64,000 bases of DNA from Acidobacteriota bacterium (lineage in GTDB: Bacteria > Acidobacteriota > Blastocatellia > Pyrinomonadales > Pyrinomonadaceae): positions 1 to 64,000 of the forward strand of contig RFGC01000005.1 in NCBI GenBank assembly GCA_003697135.1, in the 5' to 3' direction. This document shows, piece after piece, positions 27,133 to 36,820 of the stretch (within the stretch, counting starts at the first letter, position 1; each line of letters opens with the position of its first letter). The notes beneath the pieces are model-generated. The model was not told the DNA's origin, did not search any database, and worked only from the letters and a program-made list of their open reading frames with translations. The translations under genes were made by a program, and so were the position numbers.

Positions 27133-27378
27133 TTATTGGAGCGTATCCACGACGAACATCCTCCCGCAATTTCTCACTGCCTTCACTGCGATGTTTCTTT
27201 CTTGTAGATTTTTGAGCTTCTTTGAGACCTCTCGATTCACTTCTTCTGCAAATTGAGTTGAGTTTGTTACAAGAATGGGAATAGCCATCTCATCGTGTTT
27301 TGCCTGGGCTAGTAGGTTCGATGCGATCCATTTGGTAGGTGCGCTGCCGTCTGAAATCACAAGGACCTCGCTTGGCCT
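27133..27378 (-). pseudogene. hisD: Orphan internal fragment of histidinol dehydrogenase
   Basis: About 80 codons read 'PSEVLVISDGSA', 'IASNLLAQAKHDEMA', 'PILVTNSTQFAEEV' and 'AVRNCGRMFVVDTL', which match the central HisD region around the GPSE motif and the helix AxDLLxQAEHD. Homology stops abruptly on both sides: upstream at a small GCGGCG-GTT-CGCCGC hairpin (27396-27410) and downstream at a stop codon after VDTLQ. No other his gene is near. This is a cut-out remnant, not a working enzyme (normally ~430 residues). The surrounding 27104-27514 holds no other gene. Confidence 0.8.
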
Positions 27379-27514
27379 ACTATTGCTTCGGTTCAGCGGC
27401 GGTTCGCCGCAACAGGCTGTCAGTCGCATGCTGCCGTTAGGTAGTAGCGACAATATCATTCGTTGAACCTATCCGCCGCGTCACCACTCTGCCGTTGAAA
27501 GGAAATTGTCCTGT

Positions 27515-28200
27515 CTATCGTAAATCCACCTTGAAGGAGATCTCAATCTCACCGATAGCACCCGCCTCGCGACCCAGTGCTTCCACATTCTTTTCGTTGA
27601 CCACACGCGCCTCAATCTTCAGAGGGATTGCTTCAAGACGGGCTGCACCAGACAATTCAGCAGCCGGCTTCGGAGAACGTTCCTGTGTTTGGGATGACTG
27701 CTGCAGCGAAGCGTAAAAAGCAAGCTTCACGGTGATTTTGCCGTGATCCACCATTACATACGGCACGCCACGCCAGTATACTTCCTTCACCGCCTCCAAG
27801 CGTGTTCGGCAATCTTCATTCTGAGGTGCTCAATGATTCGCCTCTCTCCCTCAGGGGAGGTGCGACCTTCTCGAATATCCTCCGGTTTGATTTCGTAGCC
27901 AGTGAGCCTCTTGATGGGCGGGGCTTCTTCTTGCCCTTTTTCTGGGACGGCGGGTTTACATGGCGCTCCGGCGCTTATCCGCAGTTGAGTCTCGCTCTTC
28001 TCGGTTATTGTGAACAATCGCTGGAATTCTGCAATAACCACTTCATCAAGCACCAAAGACTTCGCAAGCCGTTCTTCCAGCAGTGCAAGGGGTGTTGAGC
28101 GCACTTTCAACTGGCCCAACCGGTGTCGCAGCGAAGATCCGGTTGGGCAGAGATTATGAGTATCCGACCGAGACGAGCGAAACGATGCTTCATGTCGCAA
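27515..28200 (-). pseudogene. Unknown protein gene broken by a frameshift near 27795
   Basis: Two overlapping frames (28200-27787 and 27799-27515) read naturally as one protein if a single base is supplied near 27795: '...EHLRMKIAEHA' joins 'LEAVKEVYWRGVPYV' as one continuous helix-strand unit. The first ~35 codons are antisense to a transposase relic (28094-28259), so the original 5' end is probably lost. The rest is charged, with a Pro-rich middle. I do not recognise a family. Alternatively the two frames are separate small genes; the second would need a TTG start. Confidence 0.45.
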
Positions 28201-28259
28201 TGATTAACCTGATGGTGCAGCTATTAGCTCGCCAGCCTACTTTTCAAACATGCTCTTAG
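28094..28259 (+). mobile_element. Degenerate 3' end of an IS5-type transposase
   Basis: The plus strand encodes 'VERTFNWPNRCR' in one frame (from 28094) and 'RDYEYPTETSETMLHVAMI' followed by 'NLMVQLLARQ' in another (from about 28149 to TAG 28257-28259). These match the terminal DDE-transposase segment of IS5-family enzymes (typically W-V-V-E-R-T-F-x-W-L-N-R, then R-D-Y-E and a final helix). The frame change inside ~20 codons and the missing 5' part show it is dead. It marks a past insertion at the left part of the island. Confidence 0.7.
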
Positions 28260-28954
28260 TGCGACGACGACTTGGTTTTGATTACCAAGTTCGTCGTAGT
28301 AGGCGAAGCCTTCACTTTTTGCCACACTTCCTTGTCGAACCATTCGCGATTTTGCTCCCACCATTTCGCATCGCCCAGATTCTTTTGAAGCCGATCTCCT
28401 AAAACCAAAAAGATCGTTGGCTTATCCGCAGACAGCCGACCAGTAGCGCTACCAGGCTTGTAATCCAAAAAGCACATCCGGCACATGCAGCCAATCTCAC
28501 CGCTCTTTGTCCTCCAGACGATACAAAGACAATCTATTGGCCCTTTGTCACAGCCGCAGTCAACAGGCGGCACACAATCTCCGCCTTTCTGTTTTGCCGC
28601 AAAGAAAACCACGGAAGAATTTTGCGGAAAGATTTTGAACAAATTGCCTAAAGGCGGCTGTTCAACTGGTTTCTGTCTGGCAGCGTCCGCTTTGGTTAGC
28701 TTTGCGCCCGAAGCGATCGCATCCACCGTTGCGCTGCGAGCCAGTTCCGCCGCTTGGTCAGAAGGCGTTTCGTCTTCATCGTAGAGAATGACAAGGCGAA
28801 TGTCCTTCTTCTCGATCCCACGCAGCACTTCTGGTCTAGGTTTAACCTCCTGCCGAGGGCCGCTCGCTTGCTGTGTCTGCCCGGGAACTGGGTAGACAAC
28901 AGAAAAGACCGCTGTAACTAAAGCTACGAGATAAATTCTACACCGACCTGTCAT
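28256..28954 (-). CDS. Secreted cysteine-rich protein of unknown function
   Basis: 232 residues with a clear GAAAGGAGG ribosome-binding site and a signal peptide ending near 'YPVPGQTQQ'. Residues ~130-165 hold a compact cluster of nine cysteines: 'CVPPVDCGCDKGPIDCLC' then 'GCMCRMC'. That spacing suggests a metal site or a disulfide knot; I know no named family for it. It follows the LamG gene after 18 bases and shares its higher G+C, so the two probably arrived together and act at the cell surface. Confidence 0.7.
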   Translation of the reverse strand: MTGRCRIYLVALVTAVFSVVYPVPGQTQQASGPRQEVKPRPEVLRGIEKKDIRLVILYDEDETPSDQAAELARSATVDAIASGAKLTKADAARQKPVEQPPLGNLFKIFPQNSSVVFFAAKQKGGDCVPPVDCGCDKGPIDCLCIVWRTKSGEIGCMCRMCFLDYKPGSATGRLSADKPTIFLVLGDRLQKNLGDAKWWEQNREWFDKEVWQKVKASPTTTNLVIKTKSSSH

Positions 28955-28972
28955 TGTCTGTTTCCTCCTTTC

Positions 28973-30760
28973 TTAATTTGTTGGATTGTTAGGAGTAGTA
29001 GGATTGAACGGTTGCGGTTTGCACTTTCCGTAAGATCCGGCATTGTAAATCGCCTGGATCTCCGCCTGCGTGAGTGCCCGGTTGAAGATCTCGACTTCGT
29101 CGATGACACCGTTGAAGGTGCGTGGATAATTAGCGGCTCGAATTGGCGGGGCCGCTGATCCAATGGTCCAAGGGATCGCCGGATCGTAGGTAATCGTCTT
29201 CGTGAGCGCCATTGAACCTTCGAGCGCACCGTTCACGTAAAGCTTGAAGGTGCCGCCATCGTAGGTTGCCGCAACGTGGTACCATTGTCCAGGCGGGAAA
29301 TTCGCAGTTGAGACGATCCGCTCCGTCGACTGGTGGCCAAAAGTAAAGACAAACTTCGGCTGTCCTGACACGTTTGCGCTCCATGCTAGGGAGATCGGCA
29401 CGTCGGTGTAACCTGAAGGCGGGGATTTTGCCTTCTGCACGATCACACTGCCCGAAAAGTCATTGTTCGGTCCGGGTCCCTGCGGATAGACCCACGCATC
29501 CACGGTGAACTGCTGGTTGGCGAGCGCCGAAGAGTGGGGGATGTCGATGTAGCCGCCCGTGCCGAACGTTACGCCCTGGCCCACTTTTCCCGCGACGAAG
29601 CTGATCGCGTTGGTTGCCGAAGGATTCTGGAAACCTCCTAGAGCCGCGGTATCATTGGCGTTACCGTCCATCCAGTACCATGCGACTAAGTCCGACGGTG
29701 CCTGAACGCAACCCTGCTGCTTATTGCCAAATACCACATTGGCGGTTTGACCCGCTGCCACCGTCACCGTCTGTGGATTCGGCGTCGTGGGCGTCCAGCC
29801 GGATTGAACGACCTCGGTGATGGTATAGGTTCCCGGTGCGGACACACCGAAGCAAATGCTACCTTGCGGACCCGTGGTCACGGGGCTGGTGGTCGGCGGC
29901 AGAGGTGCTGGAGTGACGTTGAATTTCCAACCGCCCAACCCAGGCTCGTTGGTATCCTTCGTGCCATTTCCGTTGAGGTCTTTGAACTTCTGGACGCAGA
30001 TCTTGGCTTGTCCCGGTTTGCACTTGCCCGCAGGACCTGCATTGTAAATCGCCTGAATCTCTTGCTGGGTGAGCGCCCGATTGAAAATCTCGAGCTCGTC
30101 GATGGCAATCGGTTCATCGACCGAACTCGGCTGATAACCGATCTGTATGCTGATGTTGTTCTGAAGTGAGCCGACGGTACCGCTTAACGTTTGACTGCCC
30201 TGCGGTGCACCATTGACATACATCAAAACGGAGGCACCTCCAGTGCTAGGTCTTTGGAACGTCACGGCGACGAAGTGCCACTGGTTGGGCGAAAGAGGTG
30301 CGCTCGATTGCACCGTGTAGAAATTGTTGCCGTCCCCCCATAAGAACTCCAGATACGAAGCACTCTGGTTTGGAGGGCGAACGATGTAAAGCGCGTAGCC
30401 CCTTTTTTGGGGAGCGTCGTACTTGTTGATGATCCAGTGTTTTCCGCCCGAATTAGCGGTCGGTGGGAATTTGACCCACGCATCAATAGAAAAATCAGCG
30501 GACCCGATGAACACCAACGGCCCTTGCATGTTACCGACCACAGCACCGGTGAGCCCTGATCCGAAAAACTTCACGAAATCAATGGCACCACCGACCTTGC
30601 CGGCTATCGGTTGGGGGGCTTGCGCGGCGCCGACGGGGGACATCATTGAACCCGCATTGTTGTTTCCGATTATCTCCTTTAGAGTCATGCTTCCTGCCAT
30701 ATCATCCATCAGCCACCAAGCGACTAAACCTTGAGGTGGATTGATACATTTCTTAAAACA
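28973..30760 (-). pseudogene. 5'-truncated surface protein with two LamG domains and an SdrD/SpaA-like domain
   Basis: The frame reads back to TGA at 30761-30763 and the first ATG is 30709. The sequence before that ATG, CINPPQGLVAWW, is already the first strand of a LamG (concanavalin-like) domain, matching 'CVQAPSDLVAWYWMD' of the second one. So the signal peptide and everything before it are gone. Order: LamG 1, a beta-sandwich with 'KFKDLNGNGTKDTNEPGLGGW' as in SdrD B-type repeats, LamG 2 ending 'EVEIFNRALTQAEIQAIYNAG', and a Pro/Asn tail. If expressed from 30709 it would be 578 residues but lack export. Adhesion or glycan binding is the family's usual role. Confidence 0.7.
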
Positions 30761-30770
30761 TCACTAAAGA

Positions 30771-31486
30771 CGCAAAATTAAATGCAACTTTGCACAAGGA
30801 GCCGTATTTTTTTCTGCATTCATATTACCACTTTATTTCTTTACACAATCTCATGCTCTGCTTGTATTTATCTGCTGCGTCCATGTTGTCACGCAAAAAG
30901 GTCGGCCATGCGTCAGAGTTTGGCTTTGTAGCCAGCCGATTTAAGCTATGCGAGGGGTAGATAAGTGCAGAATTACTTGGTTGCGGATTGCGGCTTGTTC
31001 GCTCTGCAAATTTAATTTGAGAAATCCGCTGCCAGCTATTCTCTCGGGAGACGCGATTTCGACACATCGCCAACAAACATACTCGGCTATATTAGCCCGA
31101 CCTATGTTGATGACTAGATTGCTCATGAATATATTCAACTTGGCTTCGTCATCACTGTCACTGGTTGTCAAGTATAGTGCAGTCCCCCGAGAACGACCTC
31201 ACCCGTATCAAGCCTTTTCCAGAGTCAATAAAATTTTGATCTTTGCTTCTGTTTTCGCTATTTTCCGCCAAAAGCAAGAATTGCCTAAATTTTAGGTAGA
31301 AAATTATTGCCACACCTTACGCGCAGCTTAGTAAACGAGGTATCAGCTTTGTGAGATTATATTAAAGCCAGAAGGTTGTGATGCCTTTTGGTTTCTTTCG
31401 GGTTTGTTCACAGAACAAAGCGCTATACTGGCCTCAAGGAGGGAAAAGAAAAGTCTCAGTCAAGCAAAAGCAGAATGTAACGCAGC
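30771..31486 (+). other. AT-rich gene-poor gap between the LamG remnant and the Cmr operon
   Basis: No gene I can support. Two overlapping minus-strand frames (31171-30941 and 31076-30825) contain protein-like phrases such as 'VINIGRANIAEYVCWRC' and 'WPTFLRDNMDAADKYKQS' and could be pieces of one frameshifted gene, but I recognise neither. No repeats of CRISPR type are visible here. The stretch separates two GC-richer blocks and probably includes an insertion or deletion junction. Confidence 0.4.
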
Positions 31487-31516
31487 TTGACAAGTTAATA
31501 ATCTCTCTGGTATTTT
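31487..31516 (+). promoter_or_regulatory. Candidate sigma-70 promoter of the Cmr operon
   Basis: TTGACA (31487-31492) and TATTTT (31511-31516) are separated by 18 bases, with an AT-rich spacer. It lies ~130 bases before the cmr1 ATG, on the same strand, in a region without genes. No other good match was seen between it and the operon. Confidence 0.4.
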
Positions 31517-31644
31517 GCCTGTAGGTTTTTACTTTGAGTTCTGAAGAGTTGTTAGATTTTAATATTGCTCCGTATTTGTTGAGGATACAGACTTGAGGCA
31601 TTGTAGCGACAATTAGCGGATTGAATGCAGAAAAAAGAACAGTG

Positions 31645-32857
31645 ATGCAGGGCACGTTGGAAATTGTGACTCCACTTTTTCTGGGAGGTACTGATCCTTG
31701 CGGAGCGCCGGAACTGCGGGCTGCATCCGTGCGCGGCGCCCTGCGCTACTGGCTGCGGGCGCTCCTGGGCGGGGTCATGGGAGATCGGGATTTGGATGCC
31801 TTGCGGGCCGCCGAAGCGGCTGTCTTCGGCAGCACCGAGGGTGCTTCGCCCGTGGTCGTGCGGGTTCAGTACGGCTCTCTACCTCAACAGCCTTTTTCCC
31901 AGATTGCTGAATGGGATAGCCGCACTCGCCGTTATCGCAAGCCTGGGATTGCTTATCTCTTCTTCGCAGCGTGGGGAACAAAAAGCAAACCCGAACGCGA
32001 GGCTATTAACGCAGGAAGTTCGTTCGAACTGCTTCTAGGCAAACGAGCCGGCGTGGCTGAGTCAAACGATCAGGCGTTTCAACGGGCCCACGCTGCCCTA
32101 TGGCTCTTGACTCACCTCGGCGGTCTGGGCGCACGCTCGCGTCGCGGAGCCGGTAGTTTGCAGGTGACGAAAGCAACTGGCGAACCTAACGGACTGCCTC
32201 CGCTTTGTGTCCGTGCCACCAGTCCTGCTGAATTGCAGCAAGACCTCAAAGAGGGCTTGACCCGCTTGCGGAAGTTAGTGGGTACCAGTTCGCCTATTGG
32301 CATTAGCAACCCTTCTGCTTTCAATGTGCTACATCCAGATGTCTGCAAAGTGTGGGTCATAAACGAAGGTTTTAACTCATGGAGCGACGCATTGGAAGCC
32401 ATTGGGGGTGCGATGCAGAGGTTTCGCACTCGCCGGAATCCTGACTATCAAAATGTCAAGAATGCTGTGCAGGGAGGGCCCCTGACACAATCTGTACAGC
32501 GTGCAGCATTCGGATTGCCTATCGTGTTTTTTTACAGCTCTCTCTATAACCAGTATCAACAGCAAGGCGACGATTCAAAGACGGCACGGCGCAAATCGAC
32601 AGGCACACTCGTAGGTCAAAGCCCATGACCGTCGCGCGTCGCCCTTGTGGATTCGCATTACCAGACTGGAAAACGGTCGGTATGCAGTTGTGCTGACCGT
32701 ATTCCATGCTCAACTGCTCGAAGCAAACGAACAACTGAAGTTAGAACGTCGCGGAGCTCCCTGCTTTGTTGCTGTACCTGATTTGGGTTTGATTAACGAC
32801 TTCCTGGGAGATTTGGACAACGCTGTTGCTCAACGATTGGAGGTAACGGGATGGTAA
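31645..32857 (+). pseudogene. cmr1: Cmr1 (type III-B RAMP protein) with a frameshift
   Basis: From ATG 31645 the frame gives the Cmr1 RAMP fold: 'LEIVTPLFLGGTDP', the glycine-rich 'ASVRGALRYWLRALLGG', and 'LGGLGARSRRGAGSL'. It stops at TGA 32626-32628. The missing C-terminal part continues in the +1 frame: 'AHDRRASPLWIRITRLENG' to TAA 32857. Removing one A from the AAA run near 32618 joins the two into a ~403-residue protein of normal length. Cmr1 sits at the 3'-end cap of the Cmr complex. The end overlaps the cmr2 start (ATGGTAA). Confidence 0.9.
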
Positions 32858-35673
32858 ATCCAGACCGCTGGGCTCGCAAAATCGTGGCTCTCCTGCACGA
32901 CCCGCCGGGGAAGGCGCTCGTACTGCGCTCTACACTTCACACCGCGCATACACAGCTTGCCGAGGTACTCCAGCAAATCGCTTTGGGCCCCACCGCATCA
33001 GCGCAAGAGCGCGATTGGGCTACAAAGGCTGACCATATTGCGTCTGCAGCTGACCGTGTGAACTTTCCCGCAGGCACAACGGCCTACTGGGATCGGGTTG
33101 AGCCTGTGCTCCGGCATCCGCTGGCGAAGGGGGCAAAACCACATCCCATACCGCTGCCTTCGAATGCAAGTGAACTTGAGAGACTGGATAACGAGGTCCA
33201 GGAGTATGCTGCTCAGCATATCCTCCGGTCTTGGACAGAGCAGTTCGACCATGACCTGAAGAAGCTCTATTTCCATCTCTGGCGGCTACTGTATGAGGAA
33301 CTTGCCCGAGGGACAAGTCTCGGCGGGTGGATTTGGCTACTTCCGGCTGAAACCCGCCAACCAGACCATCCGCTCACACAGCATCTCTCGATTACGGCTG
33401 CAATTGCAGATGCCTTGCCCAATCCGGCGTTTTTGGTCTTCTCCATCGGTCCCGTGCAAGAATTCATCGCCGCCGCCCGCCGAACGCAAGACCTGTGGAT
33501 GGGCAGTTGGCTCCTTTCTTACCTTTCATGGACGGCCATGAAGAGCCTCGCCGAAGAGTATGGCCCCGACGTCATCGTCTTCCCATCGCTTCGCGGACAA
33601 CCGCTATGCGATCATTGGCTGCACGCAGCACACGGGCTCCCATGTCAGCCTTCCCCAACCGACCTTTCCCGGCCCACGTTCCCCAATAAGTTTGTGGCTA
33701 TCTTGCCGAGTGACGAAGCCGAGAAGGCAGCAACTGAGGCCGAGAAAGCCGTTCGAAATGAGTGGAAGCGACTGTCTGAAGAGCTTTATCGAGCACCATC
33801 GGCCTACTTCCCTGCTGACCAGCAAATGCAGCAGATGTGAAGAGCGCAAATCCAACGGCATTTGGAAGTGTACTGGGTAGCGCTGCCGTGGATTGGTGCC
33901 GATAAAACTCTGGTGAAATCTCAGGCAGAAGCTGTCAAAAAGGGGTATCAGACACTTCTGGAACCAAATAAACCATGGCCTTTCGAACAGATCTATCAAG
34001 TTCTGGATCAGAGCGGACAATACGACCCCAACTGGGGCACGGTCTACAGCCTGCTCTACGACCTGGCCGACCGCGTCTTTAACGCCCGTAAGAATCTGCG
34101 CGATTTCATGCCCAATGAAGAGACAGGCGAGAAATGCACTCTCTGCGGACAGCGTGCCGCCCTGCGTTCTACAAACCATGATACCCGTGAGTTCTGGCGC
34201 CAGACCGCAAACAACCTGCGCGCTCAGGGAAGGCACGACATCAAACCCGATGGGCGCGAACGCCTCTGCGCCGTCTGCACGATCAAGCGCTTCGTCCAGC
34301 GCGAGATTCTGGAGAAGGAGATAGGTCTCACCGGTTCTTTCCCTTCCACGAGCGAGATCGCCGTAGCAACATTCAAAGCACAGATCTTAGAAAAGCTCGG
34401 GGACTCGAAAGTCCAGGACACTCTGCGCGCCTTTCTGAAGCACGTCGCGCAGATTCAAATCCCCGAGACGGTCTCTGAAGATGCTATCCCGTACTTGCAG
34501 GAAAAGGCAAAGGATCGTGAAGGGCTTGCTTGGAGGCTTCTGCGTTTAGACGGCGAATACTTTTTCGCCGAGACTTGGACCCGTAAGAGCCTAGAAGAAG
34601 TCAATCCCAACATCACCGAGGAACAAGCCCAGAAAGGGCACCAGCTTCTGGGCCGGCTCTACGATGCCATAGGGACGACGCCCAAAAAATACTACGCTGT
34701 CCTCCACATGGACGGCGACCAGATGGGCCGCTGGCTCAGCGGCACCCATGACGAGCTGGCCACCTTTAAAGACATCTTGCATCCCGAAGTCGCACAAAAG
34801 CTACAGAATGATCCCCGGTGGCAGGGGATCTTGGATCAGAAACGCATTATTACCCCAGCGGTTCACGCAGCCATTTCGGGTGCGCTGGCCAGCTTTTCGC
34901 TCAAACTCGTGCGCTATGTGGTCGAGGAGCGCTATGCCGGCCGCATTGTCTACGCTGGTGGAGACGATGTCCTGGCGCTTCTCCCCATAGACCATGTTTT
35001 GCCGGCGGCAAGGGAGCTGCGGGCGCTCTTTTCGGGTGAGGTTAAAGTTCTCAACGGCAGCCGAAACACGGATCTGCGGCAAGCGAACTGGGAAGTAGCT
35101 TTCGGAGATGATCAGTGCACGGGCTATCTGGTTCTTGATGGAGAACCGATGCTCACAATGGGCCCAAGTGCAACGGCATCGATTGGTGTAGCAATTGCGC
35201 ACCATCTGCAGCCGTTGGATCTGGCGCTTCAGGCGGCCCGCCGCGCCGAGCGCAGTGCCAAACAGCGTTACGGTCGCAATGCCATCGCCCTCGAAGTGCT
35301 CAAGCGCTCGGGCGAAGAGCTTGCCGTCGGGACAAAGTGGTTCAAGCGGTTCGGTAATGAGGTGCTGGATTGCGTCGGTGAGCTCATAGCATTTTGTCGG
35401 CTACTCGAGGAAGAGAAACTCAGTGGAAAGTTTCCATATGCCGTGTATGCTGTAGCTCGAACGCTGTGCGGTGTGCCCGAGGAAGCACAAAAGGCTGAGC
35501 TGCGGCGGCTCCTTAAGCGCCAAGCCGGCGAAGGCTTAAGCCGGGAGGAGAAGGAAAGACAGGCGGAAGAATGGTCGGAAAAGCTGATGCGGTTGGTGCA
35601 GGCAATGGGATTTGAGGAAATGGCCCAATGGCTTTTGGTGTGCTCGTTCATCGTCCGAGGAGGTGAGCAATGA
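32851..35673 (+). pseudogene. cmr2: Cmr2 / Cas10 with an in-frame TGA stop
   Basis: The frame encodes a 940-residue Cas10 if one stop is read through. HD motif His16-Asp17 (LLHDPPGK), zinc ligands Cys429/432 and Cys473/476, and the palm active site GGDD at 703-706 are all intact. TGA at 33838-33840 cuts the protein after residue 329 ('DQQMQQM'); the same frame continues at once with 'RAQIQRHLEVYWVALPW', typical Cmr2 text. TGG to TGA (Trp to stop) explains it. Cas10 makes cyclic oligoadenylates from ATP when the complex binds target RNA, feeding the CARF effector downstream. Without suppression or reinitiation the complex would lack its signalling subunit. Confidence 0.92.
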
Positions 35674-36809
35674 GCTTCGAGCTTTTGATCGAGCCGCACG
35701 ATGTGCTGCTCTTCCGGGATGGAAGACCTTTTAGGGCGGGCGAAGATACGCGCGCCCGCAGCCTCTTTCCGCCGACGCCTTTCACGGTGCAAGGTGCGAT
35801 CCGGGCACGGGTGCTTTTTTCAAGCGGCGTAAGCCTAGCCGATTACGCCAGTCCGAATCCTTCCCAAGAAGCCCAACAACTACGCCAGCAAATCGGCGTG
35901 CCAGGACAGAAATATGGAAGCCTGCGCTTGCAGGGTCCACTTCTGGCTCGAAAGGAAAATGGGCATTGGAAGCTCTACGTTCCTGCCCCGGCTGATGTGC
36001 TTGCGAAGGAAAGCGGTGGCTATGCGTTGCTTAAACCTTTGGAATGCAAGGAGCTCAGATACGCGTCGAATCTGCCTGATGCTCTGCGCCTTCCCTGGGT
36101 GCGGACAACCGACCGTCCTGAAGAAGTGCGTGGCTGGATGAGCATTGAGGATCTCCGGCGCTACCTGAACGGTCAAGCGCCGCAGCAGGTATTGAGTGAG
36201 GAGGGATTTCTCATCCGAGAGCCCCGCATGGGCATTGCGTTGGAATCGGGACGCCGCACGACACGGGAAGGCCATTTGTACATAGCAGAATTTCTGCGCC
36301 TCAAAGACAATGTAGCGCTGTGGGTGCGCGTAGAGGGCATCCAGCAGCAAGACTTCGGACCACCGAATGGCTTCCTGCAGCTCGGTGGCGAGGCCCGGGC
36401 AGCATACTACCGCGTATTGGACGGAGCGCTTGGTGAGCTCCCTACTGTACCCAATTCGCTCCCGGAACGCTTCAAAGTCGCGTTGCTCACCCCCGCATGG
36501 TTTAGCGGAGGCTGGCAGCCGGCAGGTGGAAATTGGTCTCAATTCTTCAGCGGCTTGGTGCGGCTGGTTTCGGCCATTGTGCCGCGTGCTCAACCGATTG
36601 GTGGAGCCTATGTTGATGACCAGCGCCGTCGTACGAACTTCCAAAAACCCATGCGGCGCTTTGTGCCGGCAGGTAGTGTGTATTTCTTCGAAAGCGACGG
36701 CACTGTCACCTGGAACGGCAAACCCTTTACCGAAACGCCTTCAGGCGAAGGCGATTTCGGGCAGATCGGATTCGGATTCTGTGCAATCGGTCAGTGGAAT
36801 TACGCCTAG
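35670..36809 (+). CDS. cmr3: Cmr3, type III-B RAMP protein
   Basis: 379 residues, starting in an ATGA overlap with cmr2 behind GAGGTG. Typical beginning 'IEPHDVLLFRDGRPF' and 'SLFPPTPFTVQGAIRARVL', and a C-terminal 'PIGGAYVDDQRRR' region. Cmr3 pairs with Cas10 at the foot of the complex and binds the crRNA 5' tag. Intact. Confidence 0.93.
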   Translation: MSFELLIEPHDVLLFRDGRPFRAGEDTRARSLFPPTPFTVQGAIRARVLFSSGVSLADYASPNPSQEAQQLRQQIGVPGQKYGSLRLQGPLLARKENGHWKLYVPAPADVLAKESGGYALLKPLECKELRYASNLPDALRLPWVRTTDRPEEVRGWMSIEDLRRYLNGQAPQQVLSEEGFLIREPRMGIALESGRRTTREGHLYIAEFLRLKDNVALWVRVEGIQQQDFGPPNGFLQLGGEARAAYYRVLDGALGELPTVPNSLPERFKVALLTPAWFSGGWQPAGGNWSQFFSGLVRLVSAIVPRAQPIGGAYVDDQRRRTNFQKPMRRFVPAGSVYFFESDGTVTWNGKPFTETPSGEGDFGQIGFGFCAIGQWNYA

Positions 36810-36820
36810 AGGAGGTTGCT

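Noticed and set aside
29614..30169. Plus-strand frames across the LamG gene.
   Set aside because: They are antisense shadows of a GC-rich coding region; the minus-strand protein has clear domain repeats.
30825..31295. Overlapping frames on both strands as possible genes.
   Set aside because: No ribosome-binding sites or family text; kept only as a note that they may be fragments.
33838..33840. TGA read as tryptophan (alternative genetic code).
   Set aside because: Other genes in the window end in TGA at the expected places (for example the binding-protein and rimP genes in ATGA overlaps).
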